Assembly (NCBI GenBank): GCA_017577405.1
Contig: PIUA01000028.1
Coordinates: 1-64,000, forward strand
Reading direction: 5' to 3'
DNA from: Bacillota bacterium
Lineage (GTDB): Bacteria > Bacillota > Limnochordia > Limnochordales > Limnochordaceae
DNA length: 64,000 nucleotides
Shown: one piece after another, positions 43,493 to 50,710 of the stretch
Layout: every line of letters begins with the position of its first letter
Numbering within the stretch: position 1 is the stretch's first letter
The notes under the pieces: generated by a model
The model's input: the letters and a program-made list of their open reading frames with translations, nothing else
What the model was told of the DNA's origin: nothing
Databases searched by the model: none
Translations under genes and position numbers: made by a program

Positions 43493-44011
43493 CTAGCCCC
43501 GCCTCCACCACCGGCACCGCCGGCGGCCGCCCCGGCCCGGGCGGGAACCGGGGCCGAGCGGGGCCACCTCCACCAGCTGGGCCAGCTCCCGATCGAGGGC
43601 CACCGTGGTGGACCCCATCCGGACCACGGGCAAGGGCTGGGCCTGCACCAGGGAGAGCTCCACCCCCGGCAGGATGCCCATAGCCAGCAGCTTGGCCAGC
43701 GCGCCTTCCCGCGCCGTCACCTGGACCACCTGAGCCCGCTCCCCTTCCGCCAGCCGGCTCAGAGTGATCCGGGTCTTTTGCCGACCGTCCACCACCCTGT
43801 CACCGCCTTTTCCCGTCCACCCAGCCCGCTCCCGCTGAGGCTGTGGGGGCGCGGGCTGCTCGAACCCGCAATTGGGGCACCGCACCAGGCCGCACCGGGG
43901 GATCAACCCGCCCAGGGGACAGGCCCGGCAGACGGGCGACCCGTCGTCCGGATGGAAAGCGGCCCCACAGAGGGCGCAGCGGATCGGCTCCTGCGTCGTC
44001 GGTTGGATCAG
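43493..44011 (-). CDS. feoA: FeoA-domain protein with N-terminal cysteine ribbon
   Basis: A 172-residue cytoplasmic partner of FeoB. The C-terminal half (from ITLSRLAEGERAQVVQVTA) is an SH3-like FeoA domain with LLAMGILPGVELSLVQAQP and GSTTVALDRELAQLV. The N-terminal 50 residues carry seven cysteines in CALC, CRAC and CPNC pairs plus RCGLVRC, a zinc- or iron-binding ribbon. No ATG, GTG or TTG lies in frame before the ribbon. The best start is a CTG overlapping the feoB stop (CTGA) with a G-rich stretch upstream; a downstream TTG would cut the ribbon. Start confidence is therefore low. A basic tail ends the protein. Confidence 0.8.
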   Translation of the reverse strand: MIQPTTQEPIRCALCGAAFHPDDGSPVCRACPLGGLIPRCGLVRCPNCGFEQPAPPQPQRERAGWTGKGGDRVVDGRQKTRITLSRLAEGERAQVVQVTAREGALAKLLAMGILPGVELSLVQAQPLPVVRMGSTTVALDRELAQLVEVAPLGPGSRPGRGGRRRCRWWRRG

Positions 44012-45471
44012 AACACGCCCCCTACCCAGGTGATGGCGTGGTGGAGACTCCAGCCGGTGCCGAAGGCGACGAGGAGGACCACCCCCGTGATGGTGAGAGC
44101 CACCCGCGGCCCCCGCTCTTTCCACATCACCCCGAATTGGGCGATGCAGGGGAGGAAGAGGGTCAGGGTGACCGCGGCCACCACCAGCTGGGCCGGGGCC
44201 AAAAGCCCGGCGTCGGCCAGGTCGTAGAGGCCGGCGGCGCCGTAATCCCGCCGGAAGAAGCCGTAGAGGAAGATGACGGCCGCCTCAGCCGGGAGCCCCA
44301 TGGCAGCCAGCACCGGCTCCAACGCGCCCGTCAGCAGCTCGAAGAGGCCCGTCAGGCGCCCCAGCCAGATGAGGACGCTGGCCAGGAGGAAGATGGGCAG
44401 GACCTCCAGGAAGTACCACTGCATCCGGGCGGCGGTCTTCACCAGCACGTTCTTCCCACGGGGCCAGCGCATGGGGGGAATGTGGCTGAAGAAGAGGGGC
44501 GGCTCCCCCGGCATGAGCCGGGCCGCGAGGAACCCGGCGGTGAGGAAGACCAGGGCCACCACCCCACCCCAGAGGACGAGCCCCCAGGGGAGCTGAGCCA
44601 GGAGGGCCATGGTCACCCCCAGCTGGGCTGAGCAGGGGATCCCCAGGGCCAGGAGGAAGGTGGCGATCACCCGCTCCCGCCGGGTCTCGAGGGTGCGGGT
44701 GACCACCGTGGCCATGGTGCCGCATCCCACTCCAAGCACCATGGGGATGACCGCCCGCCCCGACAGGCCCAGCCGCTTGCAGAGCCGGTCCAGGAGGAGG
44801 GCAAGGCGGGGGAGGTAGCCCGAATCCTCCAGAATGGAGAAGAACAGGAAGAAGGCCCCCACGATGGGCAGGACGATGGCGACGGCGTACCGCAGCCCCA
44901 GGGTGATGAGGCCGTAGTCGAAGGCGAAGAGCTCCTGCAGCCAGGGCCAGGGGATGAGCTCGGCCACCGCGGCGTTGACCCGAGGCGTCAGCCAGTTCTC
45001 AAAGAGGGTCTCCTCCAGCCAGTCCACCACCGTGCCGGCGGCGAAGAGGCCGACGAACTGGTAGAGGGCATAGAGCACCCCCGCCACCATGAGGAGCCCC
45101 ACCCAAGGGTGCATGGCCCAGCGGCCCAGCCGCTCGCCCAAGGTGTCGTCCCGGGCCGCCCGCTCCTGGACCACCGCCGCGGCCACGCGCTGGGACCAGC
45201 GGTAGCGTTCCGCCGCCACCGCCAGGGCCACCGGCTGGCCCAGCTCCGCCTCCAGAGCCTGGGCGAGTTCCCGGGACCGTCGGACCACCTCCGGCTGGCG
45301 GGCCCCGACCCGCTGGACCGTCGCCTCATCCCCCTGCAGGAGCAAGAGCGCGATGCTCCGGGGCGCGAGGCCGTACCCGCCGTCGAGGGCCTGGGCCACC
45401 TCCTCGACAGCCTCTTCCAGAGGCTGGGTGTAGCGGAGTTCAAATGGCAGACTCAAGGAGCGAGCGCCCAC
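44008..45471 (-). CDS. feoB: ferrous iron transporter, membrane part of split FeoB
   Basis: The 487-residue membrane permease half of FeoB. A short soluble region (residues 1-110) is followed by about ten helices including the two gate motifs ALGIPCSAQLGVTMAL and LFLPCIAQFGVMW with their conserved Cys, and GYLPRLALLLDRLCKRLGLSGRAVIPMVLGVGCGTMA. The GTPase part is a separate upstream gene that overlaps this one by 32 bp in another frame. AGGAGGTG precedes the GTG start, so initiation is independent or re-initiating. FeoB is normally one polypeptide, so this is a fission. Confidence 0.93.
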   Translation of the reverse strand: MGARSLSLPFELRYTQPLEEAVEEVAQALDGGYGLAPRSIALLLLQGDEATVQRVGARQPEVVRRSRELAQALEAELGQPVALAVAAERYRWSQRVAAAVVQERAARDDTLGERLGRWAMHPWVGLLMVAGVLYALYQFVGLFAAGTVVDWLEETLFENWLTPRVNAAVAELIPWPWLQELFAFDYGLITLGLRYAVAIVLPIVGAFFLFFSILEDSGYLPRLALLLDRLCKRLGLSGRAVIPMVLGVGCGTMATVVTRTLETRRERVIATFLLALGIPCSAQLGVTMALLAQLPWGLVLWGGVVALVFLTAGFLAARLMPGEPPLFFSHIPPMRWPRGKNVLVKTAARMQWYFLEVLPIFLLASVLIWLGRLTGLFELLTGALEPVLAAMGLPAEAAVIFLYGFFRRDYGAAGLYDLADAGLLAPAQLVVAAVTLTLFLPCIAQFGVMWKERGPRVALTITGVVLLVAFGTGWSLHHAITWVGGVF

Positions 45472-46114
45472 CGTGGGCCACCTCCTGCTTCAATTGGTCG
45501 ACGCCCTGGCCGGTGGCGGCCACGGTGGCGACCACCGGGATCCCCAAACGGGCTGACAGGGCGTCCACATCCACAGAAAGGCCCAGACGCTCGCACTCGT
45601 CCATCATGTTGAGCACCAAGATGACCGGGAAGCCCGCCTCCAGCAGCTGGAAGGTGAGGGGCAGCATCCGGTCCAGGGCGGCGGCCTCCACCACGTGGAG
45701 GATCAGGTCGGGCCGCTCCTCCACCAGGAGCCGGCGGGTCACCCGCTCCTCTTCGGTGACGGGCAAGAAGGAGTAGAAGCCGGGCGTGTCGATGACCTCC
45801 ACCGTCTCGCCCTCCACGACTCCCTCCCCCCGGGTCACCTCCACGGTGGTGCCGGGGTAGTTGGAGACGGTCGCGTACGCCCCGGTCAGGTGGTTGAAGA
45901 GGGCGCTCTTTCCCACGTTGGGGCTTCCCACCAGGGCGACCCGGCGCGCGCCGGCCGGGGCCTGCCGGGCCCCCACCGCCCCGGGGCAGCCGCAGGACGT
46001 CCCCCCGCAGGCGCCCCCACCCGCCCGGCGTCCCCGCCGAGCCCACCGGGGCCGAGCCCAGGGCCTGGGGCGGCCCGCCTCCTCACGCAACCGGGAGTCG
46101 TTACGATTACGCAT
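45440..46114 (-). CDS. GTPase domain protein of split FeoB
   Basis: A 224-residue G protein corresponding to the FeoB N-terminus: G1 GSPNVGKS near 63, G3 DTPGFYSF, G4 NMMDE and a late SAT-like G5 region (VVATVAATGQ). The FeoB-specific NHLTGAYATVSNYPGTTVEV segment (G2) is present. The first 50 residues are Arg-rich with a small Cys cluster (GACGGTSCGCPG), possibly metal-binding. It is the first gene of feoB(G)-feoB(M)-feoA, driven by a promoter with a Fur-like box. Confidence 0.92.
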   Translation of the reverse strand: MRNRNDSRLREEAGRPRPWARPRWARRGRRAGGGACGGTSCGCPGAVGARQAPAGARRVALVGSPNVGKSALFNHLTGAYATVSNYPGTTVEVTRGEGVVEGETVEVIDTPGFYSFLPVTEEERVTRRLLVEERPDLILHVVEAAALDRMLPLTFQLLEAGFPVILVLNMMDECERLGLSVDVDALSARLGIPVVATVAATGQGVDQLKQEVAHGGRSLLESAI

Positions 46115-46142
46115 CTTCTGACACCTTCTCCCGCCGGGCCTA

Positions 46143-46161
46143 GAGACTGATTTTCAATGTC
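46143..46161 (-). promoter_or_regulatory. Fur box over the feo promoter
   Basis: The 19-bp segment on the plus strand matches the classic Fur-box variant GATAATGATTTTCAATATC at 16 of 19 positions. It lies immediately downstream of the -10 box and covers the predicted transcription start, so iron-loaded Fur would block the feo operon. The match is seen directly; the regulator is inferred. Confidence 0.7.
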
Positions 46162-46190
46162 ATGGTAGACCTGCGAAAGGCCGGTGTCAA
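46162..46190 (-). promoter_or_regulatory. promoter of the feo operon
   Basis: On the minus strand a perfect TTGACA (46190-46185) and TACCAT (46167-46162) are separated by 17 bp. Transcription should begin near 46155, inside the Fur box and about 40 bp before the GTPase gene. Confidence 0.75.
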
Positions 46191-46289
46191 CGGACCTCGC
46201 CAAAGCAGAAGGTTTCAGAAGCCAGCCATCGGACCCAATCCGGAAAAGGAGGGAGATCCAATAAAGAAGGAGGGACCCAAAAAGAAAAG

Positions 46290-46363
46290 AGGCGGCGCCG
46301 GGAGTCGAACCACGGGATCACGGCCTTGCAGGGCCGCTGCCTTAACCGCTTGGCTACGCCGCC
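46290..46363 (-). tRNA. tRNA-Cys (anticodon GCA), structurally aberrant
   Basis: The 74-nt gene folds as a cloverleaf: 7-bp acceptor stem GGCGGCG/CGCCGCC, a 3-bp D stem, anticodon GCA, a GTTCGACTC T-loop region, and discriminator U, as expected for tRNA-Cys. CCA is not encoded. Two arms are abnormal. The anticodon arm has one extra base, giving either a 5-bp stem with an 8-nt loop or a 6-bp stem with a 6-nt loop. The T stem closes only if one U is bulged (CCG-U-GG with CCCGG); otherwise it has two mismatches. It may be an unusual functional tRNA, a degenerate copy, or two single-base sequence errors. Confidence 0.8.
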
Positions 46364-46368
46364 TCGAA

Positions 46369-46395
46369 AGGGTCCCCAGAAGGACCGGGGACCCT
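46369..46395 (-). terminator. hairpin between the peroxiredoxin gene and tRNA-Cys
   Basis: AGGGTCCCC (46369-46377) and GGGGACCCT (46387-46395) form a 9-bp stem with a 9-base loop; TTTCG follows on the minus strand just before the tRNA. It probably ends the peroxiredoxin transcript. A TAGAAT at 46400-46405 (minus strand) could be a -10 box, in which case the stem would sit in the tRNA precursor. Confidence 0.5.
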
Positions 46396-46450
46396 CGTTA
46401 TTCTACTCAATCTCCGCCATCAAGGGAAGGGGACGGCACCAGCGGACGGC

Positions 46451-46915
46451 TCAGGCCAACACCCGGAGGGTGGCCTGGATCGCCTCCAGGTCGGGGAGGT
46501 TGGTGGGCACGTCAGAGACCCACTTGTAGCGGATGACCCCCTCCCGGTCGATGACGAAAGCGGCCCGCTTGGCTACCCCCTTCAGCCCGGCCAGCTCCTC
46601 GTAGTAGGCCCCGTAGGCGGGGGCGACCTCCTTGTTGAAGTCGGACAAGAGGGGGAAGGTGAGCTGCTCCGCCTCCGCAAAGGCCTTCAGGGTGTAGGGG
46701 CTGTCCACGCTGATGGCCAGCACCTGGGCGTCCAGTTCCTGGAACTGGCTCAGCCCATCCCGCACCCCGCAGAGCTCCTCGGTGCAGACGGGGCTGAAGG
46801 CAAAGGGAAAGAAGAGGAGGACCACGTTCTTCCCCCGGTAATCGCTGAGGCTCACCTGCTCGGGCCCCGTCGCCTTCAGGGTGAACCCGGGGGCCTGGGT
46901 ACCAACCTCCGCCAT
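46451..46915 (-). CDS. peroxiredoxin (AhpE-like)
   Basis: A 154-residue thiol peroxidase that reduces hydrogen and organic peroxides. The thioredoxin fold shows APGFTLKATGPEQVSLSDYRGKNVVLLF and the peroxidatic site FAFSPVCTEEL (PxxxT/S-x-x-C pattern) near residue 45. A second Cys (ELCGVRD) lies five residues after the peroxidatic one, as in AhpE/atypical members. Its ATG has AGGAG upstream. It has its own promoter (TATAAT at 46988-46993) and a 5' stem-loop. It lies next to the iron-uptake locus. Confidence 0.9.
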   Translation of the reverse strand: MAEVGTQAPGFTLKATGPEQVSLSDYRGKNVVLLFFPFAFSPVCTEELCGVRDGLSQFQELDAQVLAISVDSPYTLKAFAEAEQLTFPLLSDFNKEVAPAYGAYYEELAGLKGVAKRAAFVIDREGVIRYKWVSDVPTNLPDLEAIQATLRVLA

Positions 46916-46946
46916 GGGGCACTCCTCCTTCGACGGTCGATTCGCG

Positions 46947-46976
46947 GCTCCCCGGAGCCCGCCGGCTCCGGGGAGC
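46947..46976 (-). repeat. 13-bp stem-loop at the 5' end of the peroxiredoxin transcript
   Basis: GCTCCCCGGAGCC (46947-46959) and GGCTCCGGGGAGC (46964-46976) pair perfectly across a 4-base loop. The stem lies downstream of a TATAAT box on the minus strand, so it would be at the extreme 5' end of the peroxiredoxin mRNA; it could equally terminate readthrough from the upstream P5C dehydrogenase gene. Confidence 0.6.
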
Positions 46977-46987
46977 GCGTCCGTGAC

Positions 46988-46993
46988 ATTATA
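46988..46993 (-). promoter_or_regulatory. -10 box of the peroxiredoxin promoter
   Basis: A perfect TATAAT on the minus strand, with TTCTTC as a weak -35 at 17 bp. It lies in the 107-bp gap before the peroxiredoxin start. Confidence 0.55.
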
Positions 46994-47022
46994 GCCATGT
47001 CCTTCGGGCTGAAGAAGATTGC

Positions 47023-48570
47023 CTAGAGACGTTCGGAAACCACCTTGGTCTGGAGGAAGTTCAGCAGGTACTCAGGGCTGCCCGTCTTGGCGTCGGTCCC
47101 CGACAGGTTGAAGCCGCCGAAGGGGTGGACCCCCACCAGCGAGCCCGTGCACTTCCGGTTGAAGTAGAGGTTGCCCACGTGGAACTCCCGGCGGGCCCGC
47201 TCCAACCGGGCCCGATCCCGGGAGTAGACGGAGCCCGTCAGGCCGTAGACGGTGTCGTTGGCGATCCTCAGCGCCTCGTCGAAGTCTTTGGCCCGGATGC
47301 AAGCCAGGACCGGGCCGAAGATCTCCTCCTGCGCGATGCGGGCCCGAGACGGCACATCGGCGAAGATGGTCGGCTCGATGTAGTAGCCCCGCGGATCGCC
47401 CGGCCGGCCGCCGGTGAGCAACCGGCCCTCCCCCTTGCCGATCTCGATGAAGTTCAGGATCTTCTCGTAGGCGGCTTGGTCAATGACAGCAGCCATTTGG
47501 CTCTCGTAGGCCTCGGCCGGGCCCACCCGGAGGGCCTGGGTCCGCTGGACGATCCGCTCCAACATCTCGTCATAGACGGCCTCCACCAAGATGGCCCGGG
47601 AACACGCCGAACATTTCTGACCCTGGTAGCCAAAAGCCGAGGCGACGATGCCGTCCGCGGCCGCATCCAGGTCGGCCGTCTCGTCCACGATGATGGCGTC
47701 CTTGCCGCCCATCTCGGCCACCACCCGCTTGATCCAGATCTGGCCTTCCTGGGGCTTGGCCGCCAGCTCGTTGATCCTCAGGCCCACCTCCATGGAGCCG
47801 GTAAAGCTGATGAACCGGGTGCGGGGATGGGCGACCAGGAAGTCGCCGATCTCGCTGCCGCTCCCTGGGACGAAGTTGATCACCCCCGGCGGCAGGCCGG
47901 CTTCAGCCATCACTTCCATGAACTTGGCGCCGATGACGGGGGTGGCGCTGGCCGGCTTGAGCACCACCGTGTTGCCGGCGGCCACGGGTCCGGCCGCCAT
48001 GCCGGTCAGGATCGCCAGGGGGAAGTTCCACGGCGGGATGACCACCCCGGCGCCCAAGGGGATGGAGAACGCCTCGTTGGCCTCGCCGGGGAAGGGGACC
48101 AGCGGGTGGGGCTGGGCCAGCCGGATCGCCTCCCGGCCGTAGTACTCCAGGAAGTCGATGGCCTCGTTGACGTCGCCCACGGCCTCATCCCAGGTCTTGG
48201 CCGCCTCCAGCACCACCCAGGCGACCAGCTCCAGCTTCCGCCGGCGCATGATGGCCGCGGCCTTGAAGAGGACGCTGGCCCGGGCCTGGGCTGGCAGCCC
48301 GCTCCAGGCGGGGAAGGCAGCCCAGGCCGCTTCCAAAGCCTGCTCCGCCTCCCGGCGGGAAGCTTTGGCCACCTGACCCACCACCTCCGAGGTCTCCGAC
48401 GGGTTGATGGACCGGAGGCGTTCCTGGGTCCAGATGGGTTGGCCACCGATGATGAGCGGGTACTCCCGGCCCAGCTCTCCCCGGACCCGGGTGATGGCCG
48501 CTTCCATGGCCTGGCGCGCCTCGGGCACGGAGAAGTCGATCATGGGCTCGTTTTGAAAGTTGGGTACCAC
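47023..48570 (-). CDS. L-glutamate gamma-semialdehyde (P5C) dehydrogenase
   Basis: Oxidises glutamate semialdehyde to glutamate with NAD in proline and arginine catabolism. The 515-residue ALDH has the RocA/PruA-type N-terminus (NEPMIDFSVPEARQAMEAAI), GVVIPPWNFPLAIL near 170, FTGSMEVGLRI, EMGGKDAIIVDETADLD with catalytic Glu, and GYQGQKCSACSRAILV with the nucleophilic Cys near 320. GTG start with GGGGAGAGG upstream. No proline dehydrogenase adjoins it. It runs opposite in metabolic direction to the proBA genes at the other end of the window. bcp lies 57 bp upstream on the same strand... that is, its stop is at 48628. Confidence 0.94.
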   Translation of the reverse strand: MVPNFQNEPMIDFSVPEARQAMEAAITRVRGELGREYPLIIGGQPIWTQERLRSINPSETSEVVGQVAKASRREAEQALEAAWAAFPAWSGLPAQARASVLFKAAAIMRRRKLELVAWVVLEAAKTWDEAVGDVNEAIDFLEYYGREAIRLAQPHPLVPFPGEANEAFSIPLGAGVVIPPWNFPLAILTGMAAGPVAAGNTVVLKPASATPVIGAKFMEVMAEAGLPPGVINFVPGSGSEIGDFLVAHPRTRFISFTGSMEVGLRINELAAKPQEGQIWIKRVVAEMGGKDAIIVDETADLDAAADGIVASAFGYQGQKCSACSRAILVEAVYDEMLERIVQRTQALRVGPAEAYESQMAAVIDQAAYEKILNFIEIGKGEGRLLTGGRPGDPRGYYIEPTIFADVPSRARIAQEEIFGPVLACIRAKDFDEALRIANDTVYGLTGSVYSRDRARLERARREFHVGNLYFNRKCTGSLVGVHPFGGFNLSGTDAKTGSPEYLLNFLQTKVVSERL

Positions 48571-48627
48571 GGCACCTCTCCCCTGTCTTGGTGGTCCCCA
48601 ACCCCGTTCCGGCGGTGGCCTATGGGC

Positions 48628-49083
48628 TCAGACCAGCTCTTGGAGTGCTTCCAGGACTTGGTCCACGTGGCCCGGAACCTTGACGTTTTCAAAGATTTTC
48701 CGGACGATCCCGTCGCCGTCGACGACCAGGGTGGTCCGCCGGGCCGACGTCCCCCGCTCGTTCAACACCCCCAGGCGGGTGCAGATGCTCTTGTCGGCAT
48801 CGCTGATCAAGGGGAACTGGATCCCCTGGCGCTCGGCAAAGCGCTGGTGGGAGCGGACCGAATCCACGCTGCAGCCGACCACCTGGGCGTTGAACCGCTC
48901 GAAGTCGTCCAGGCGCGCCTGGAAGTTGACCGCTTCCCGGGTGCAGCCGGGGGTGGAGTCCTTGGGGTAGAAGTAGAGCACCAGCGGACGCCCGCGGAAT
49001 TGGGCCAGATCGATGGGACCAAGCTGGGTCTCCCCCGAGATGGGCGGAAGGGGTTCCCCTTCCCGCACGCGCACATAGGCCAT
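48628..49083 (-). CDS. bcp: thioredoxin-dependent thiol peroxidase, Bcp/PrxQ type
   Basis: A 151-residue peroxiredoxin with the Bcp signature YFYPKDSTPGCTREAVNF, where the Cys near residue 46 is peroxidatic; the usual resolving Cys five residues later is Val-Asn here, so it is a one-Cys variant or uses Cys71 (VVGCSVDS) or Cys97 (KSICTRL). The conserved Arg in SARRTTLVVDGDG is present. ATG with GGAGG 8 bp upstream. It probably shares a transcript with P5C dehydrogenase downstream and is preceded by a GC-rich structured region (49117-49158). Confidence 0.9.
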   Translation of the reverse strand: MAYVRVREGEPLPPISGETQLGPIDLAQFRGRPLVLYFYPKDSTPGCTREAVNFQARLDDFERFNAQVVGCSVDSVRSHQRFAERQGIQFPLISDADKSICTRLGVLNERGTSARRTTLVVDGDGIVRKIFENVKVPGHVDQVLEALQELV

Positions 49084-49171
49084 ACGCCAAGCCTCCTTGG
49101 GGACTGAAAGCTCTCGCACCGCCCCGGGGCCGCCCCCGCGGGGCCCGGGCCCGTGCGGTTCGGCGCGGCGA

Positions 49172-49192
49172 AAGCGGGCCTCCCGCCCGCTT
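49172..49192 (-). terminator. terminator after the YczE-like gene
   Basis: AAGCGGGC (49172-49179) and GCCCGCTT (49185-49192) form an 8-bp stem with a 5-base loop; on the minus strand TTTC follows. It separates the YczE-like gene from bcp. Confidence 0.55.
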
Positions 49193-49213
49193 CCCTGCTT
49201 TGAGACCCCTATA

Positions 49214-49945
49214 CTATTGCTTTCTTTCTGGCATCGATACTTCCTGCCAGGGCGGACCGGGCGGGGTCGACGAGCGGGCCGGCCGGCGCTCGTCCAGCGC
49301 GCCCCGGCCCAGAAGACGGAAGAAGAGGTCAGTAAAGGGGCCGGTGGCCAGCGCGGCCACCACCGTCCCGGCACCCAAGGGCCCGCCCAGGACCCATCCC
49401 AAGACCGCCACGGTCACCTCAATGGCCACCCGGACCTGGCCGGAGCTGAAGCCCGTCCGCTGGCTGAGGACCAGCATCAGCCCGTCCCGGGCACCCGCGC
49501 CCAGCCCCGTGCGCAGGTAGAGGACCGTGCCGAGCGCGAGGACCACCACCCCGCCTGCGAGGTACCCCAGACCCCAGAGGAGGCCGGAGGGCGGCGGAAT
49601 CAGGCCAAGGTAGGTGTAAAGGTCGATGAAGACGCCCACCAGGATGGCGTTGAGGAGGGTGCCGATGCGGATGGTCCAGCCACCGCCCAGGGCCCAGGTG
49701 GCCCCCACCACCGTCAGGCTGACCAGGATGCTGACGGTGCCCAGGGAGAGGCCCAACTGGTGCGCCAGGCCCAGATGGAAGACGTCCCAGGCCGCCGCGC
49801 CCCAAGGATTCCGGACCACCAGCAGGATGCCGGCCGAAAGAATGGCCAGGCCGGCCAAGAACGAGAGGAACCGGCGCCACCCCGGCCACCACCTGGCGGC
49901 GATCCAGCTCCGGTGAGACGCTCTCGAAGCAAAGGAGGCACACAT
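49214..49945 (-). CDS. YczE/YyaS-like membrane protein
   Basis: A membrane protein of about 243 residues with five hydrophobic helices. Its pattern GILLVVRNPWGAAAWDVFHLGLAHQLGLSLGTVSILVSL, followed by RIGTLLNAILVGVFIDLY and LRTGLGAGARDGLMLVLSQRTG, matches the YczE/YyaS family of integral membrane proteins, whose biochemical role is unclear. The start is uncertain: ATG 49945 lacks a ribosome-binding site, and the basic N-terminus may be trimmed. A 23-bp palindrome lies just upstream, and an HTH protein gene is divergent. Confidence 0.75.
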   Translation of the reverse strand: MCASFASRASHRSWIAARWWPGWRRFLSFLAGLAILSAGILLVVRNPWGAAAWDVFHLGLAHQLGLSLGTVSILVSLTVVGATWALGGGWTIRIGTLLNAILVGVFIDLYTYLGLIPPPSGLLWGLGYLAGGVVVLALGTVLYLRTGLGAGARDGLMLVLSQRTGFSSGQVRVAIEVTVAVLGWVLGGPLGAGTVVAALATGPFTDLFFRLLGRGALDERRPARSSTPPGPPWQEVSMPERKQ

Positions 49946-49960
49946 AAAGGCATGATACGA

Positions 49961-49983
49961 TCTGGACAGGCCAACTGTCCAGA
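49961..49983. promoter_or_regulatory. 23-bp palindromic operator candidate
   Basis: TCTGGACAG (49961-49969) and CTGTCCAGA (49975-49983) are perfect inverted repeats with a 5-bp spacer, in the 207-bp region between the YczE-like gene and the divergent HTH protein. Size and symmetry fit a dimeric repressor site. The HTH protein at 50153 is the obvious candidate binder, but this is inference. Confidence 0.55.
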
Positions 49984-50152
49984 GGCCCAAGACACGCTCG
50001 CAGCCCGAGTTTGCTCAGTCTTTTTGCAGGATGTCCCGCGATCTATTTTGAAAAGGGAATGAGAAGTGCCCGGAGTATGTTTTGAGCGCAGGCTGAGTGG
50101 GATCGGGTCAAGACGGGGGCTGTCGGGCTCCGTCATGAAAGGGTGAGAACCC

Positions 50153-50647
50153 GTGGGTGACCCAGCGAAGGAGACCTATGAACAGATCGGCCGGCAGATG
50201 GCTGAGGCGCTCAGCCTCTTCTTGGGCGCGTTGGCCCAGCAGGTGCACCAGTCCCCGGTTGCCGCTGACCCCGAACCGGTGCAGCCCCTGCGCGCCCGGC
50301 TGGATGCTCTCGAAGAACGGCTGAAGCGGCTGGAGGACCGCCTACTCAGCCAGCCCGGCGCCCCGTTGCCGGAGGCGGGCGGGGAGGGCCCCGGGGCGGC
50401 GGGTGCGCGCCAGGGCCGCCCGGCCAAGGCCCGGAAGGCGCCCCGGCGCCGCCGGATGCCCAAGGAGGAGGTTCGGGCCAGGGCCTTGGAGGCGGGCCGG
50501 CAGCTGGCCGCCCAGGGCAAGCTGGTCAACCTCACCACCGTGGCCAACGCAGCCGGGCTCAACTATGGCCAGGTGACCTACGCTTTCCAGCGAAAGGAGA
50601 ACCTCCTGCGGGAGCTGGGCCTGCTGGAGCCGGCGCCGGAGAGCTAG
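50153..50647 (+). CDS. coiled-coil protein with C-terminal helix-turn-helix
   Basis: A 164-residue protein not assigned to a named family. The N-terminal half is helical with a heptad-like segment (RARLDALEERLKRLEDRLL, about 45-63), then a Gly/Pro/Arg-rich linker (RQGRPAKARKAPRRRRMP), then a TetR-like HTH at the C-terminus: NLTTVANAAGLNYGQVTYAF followed by QRKENLLRELG. TetR proteins carry this HTH at the N-terminus, so the order is reversed. It is likely a DNA-binding regulator. The GTG has AAGGGTGAG upstream. yhaM follows 63 bp downstream. Confidence 0.7.
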   Translation: MGDPAKETYEQIGRQMAEALSLFLGALAQQVHQSPVAADPEPVQPLRARLDALEERLKRLEDRLLSQPGAPLPEAGGEGPGAAGARQGRPAKARKAPRRRRMPKEEVRARALEAGRQLAAQGKLVNLTTVANAAGLNYGQVTYAFQRKENLLRELGLLEPAPES

Positions 50648-50710
50648 CCGGGTCGGAGTGCCTTGGAACGGGAGCGTCTTCAGCGAGCCGTCCCCCAGGG
50701 GAGGTTCATC

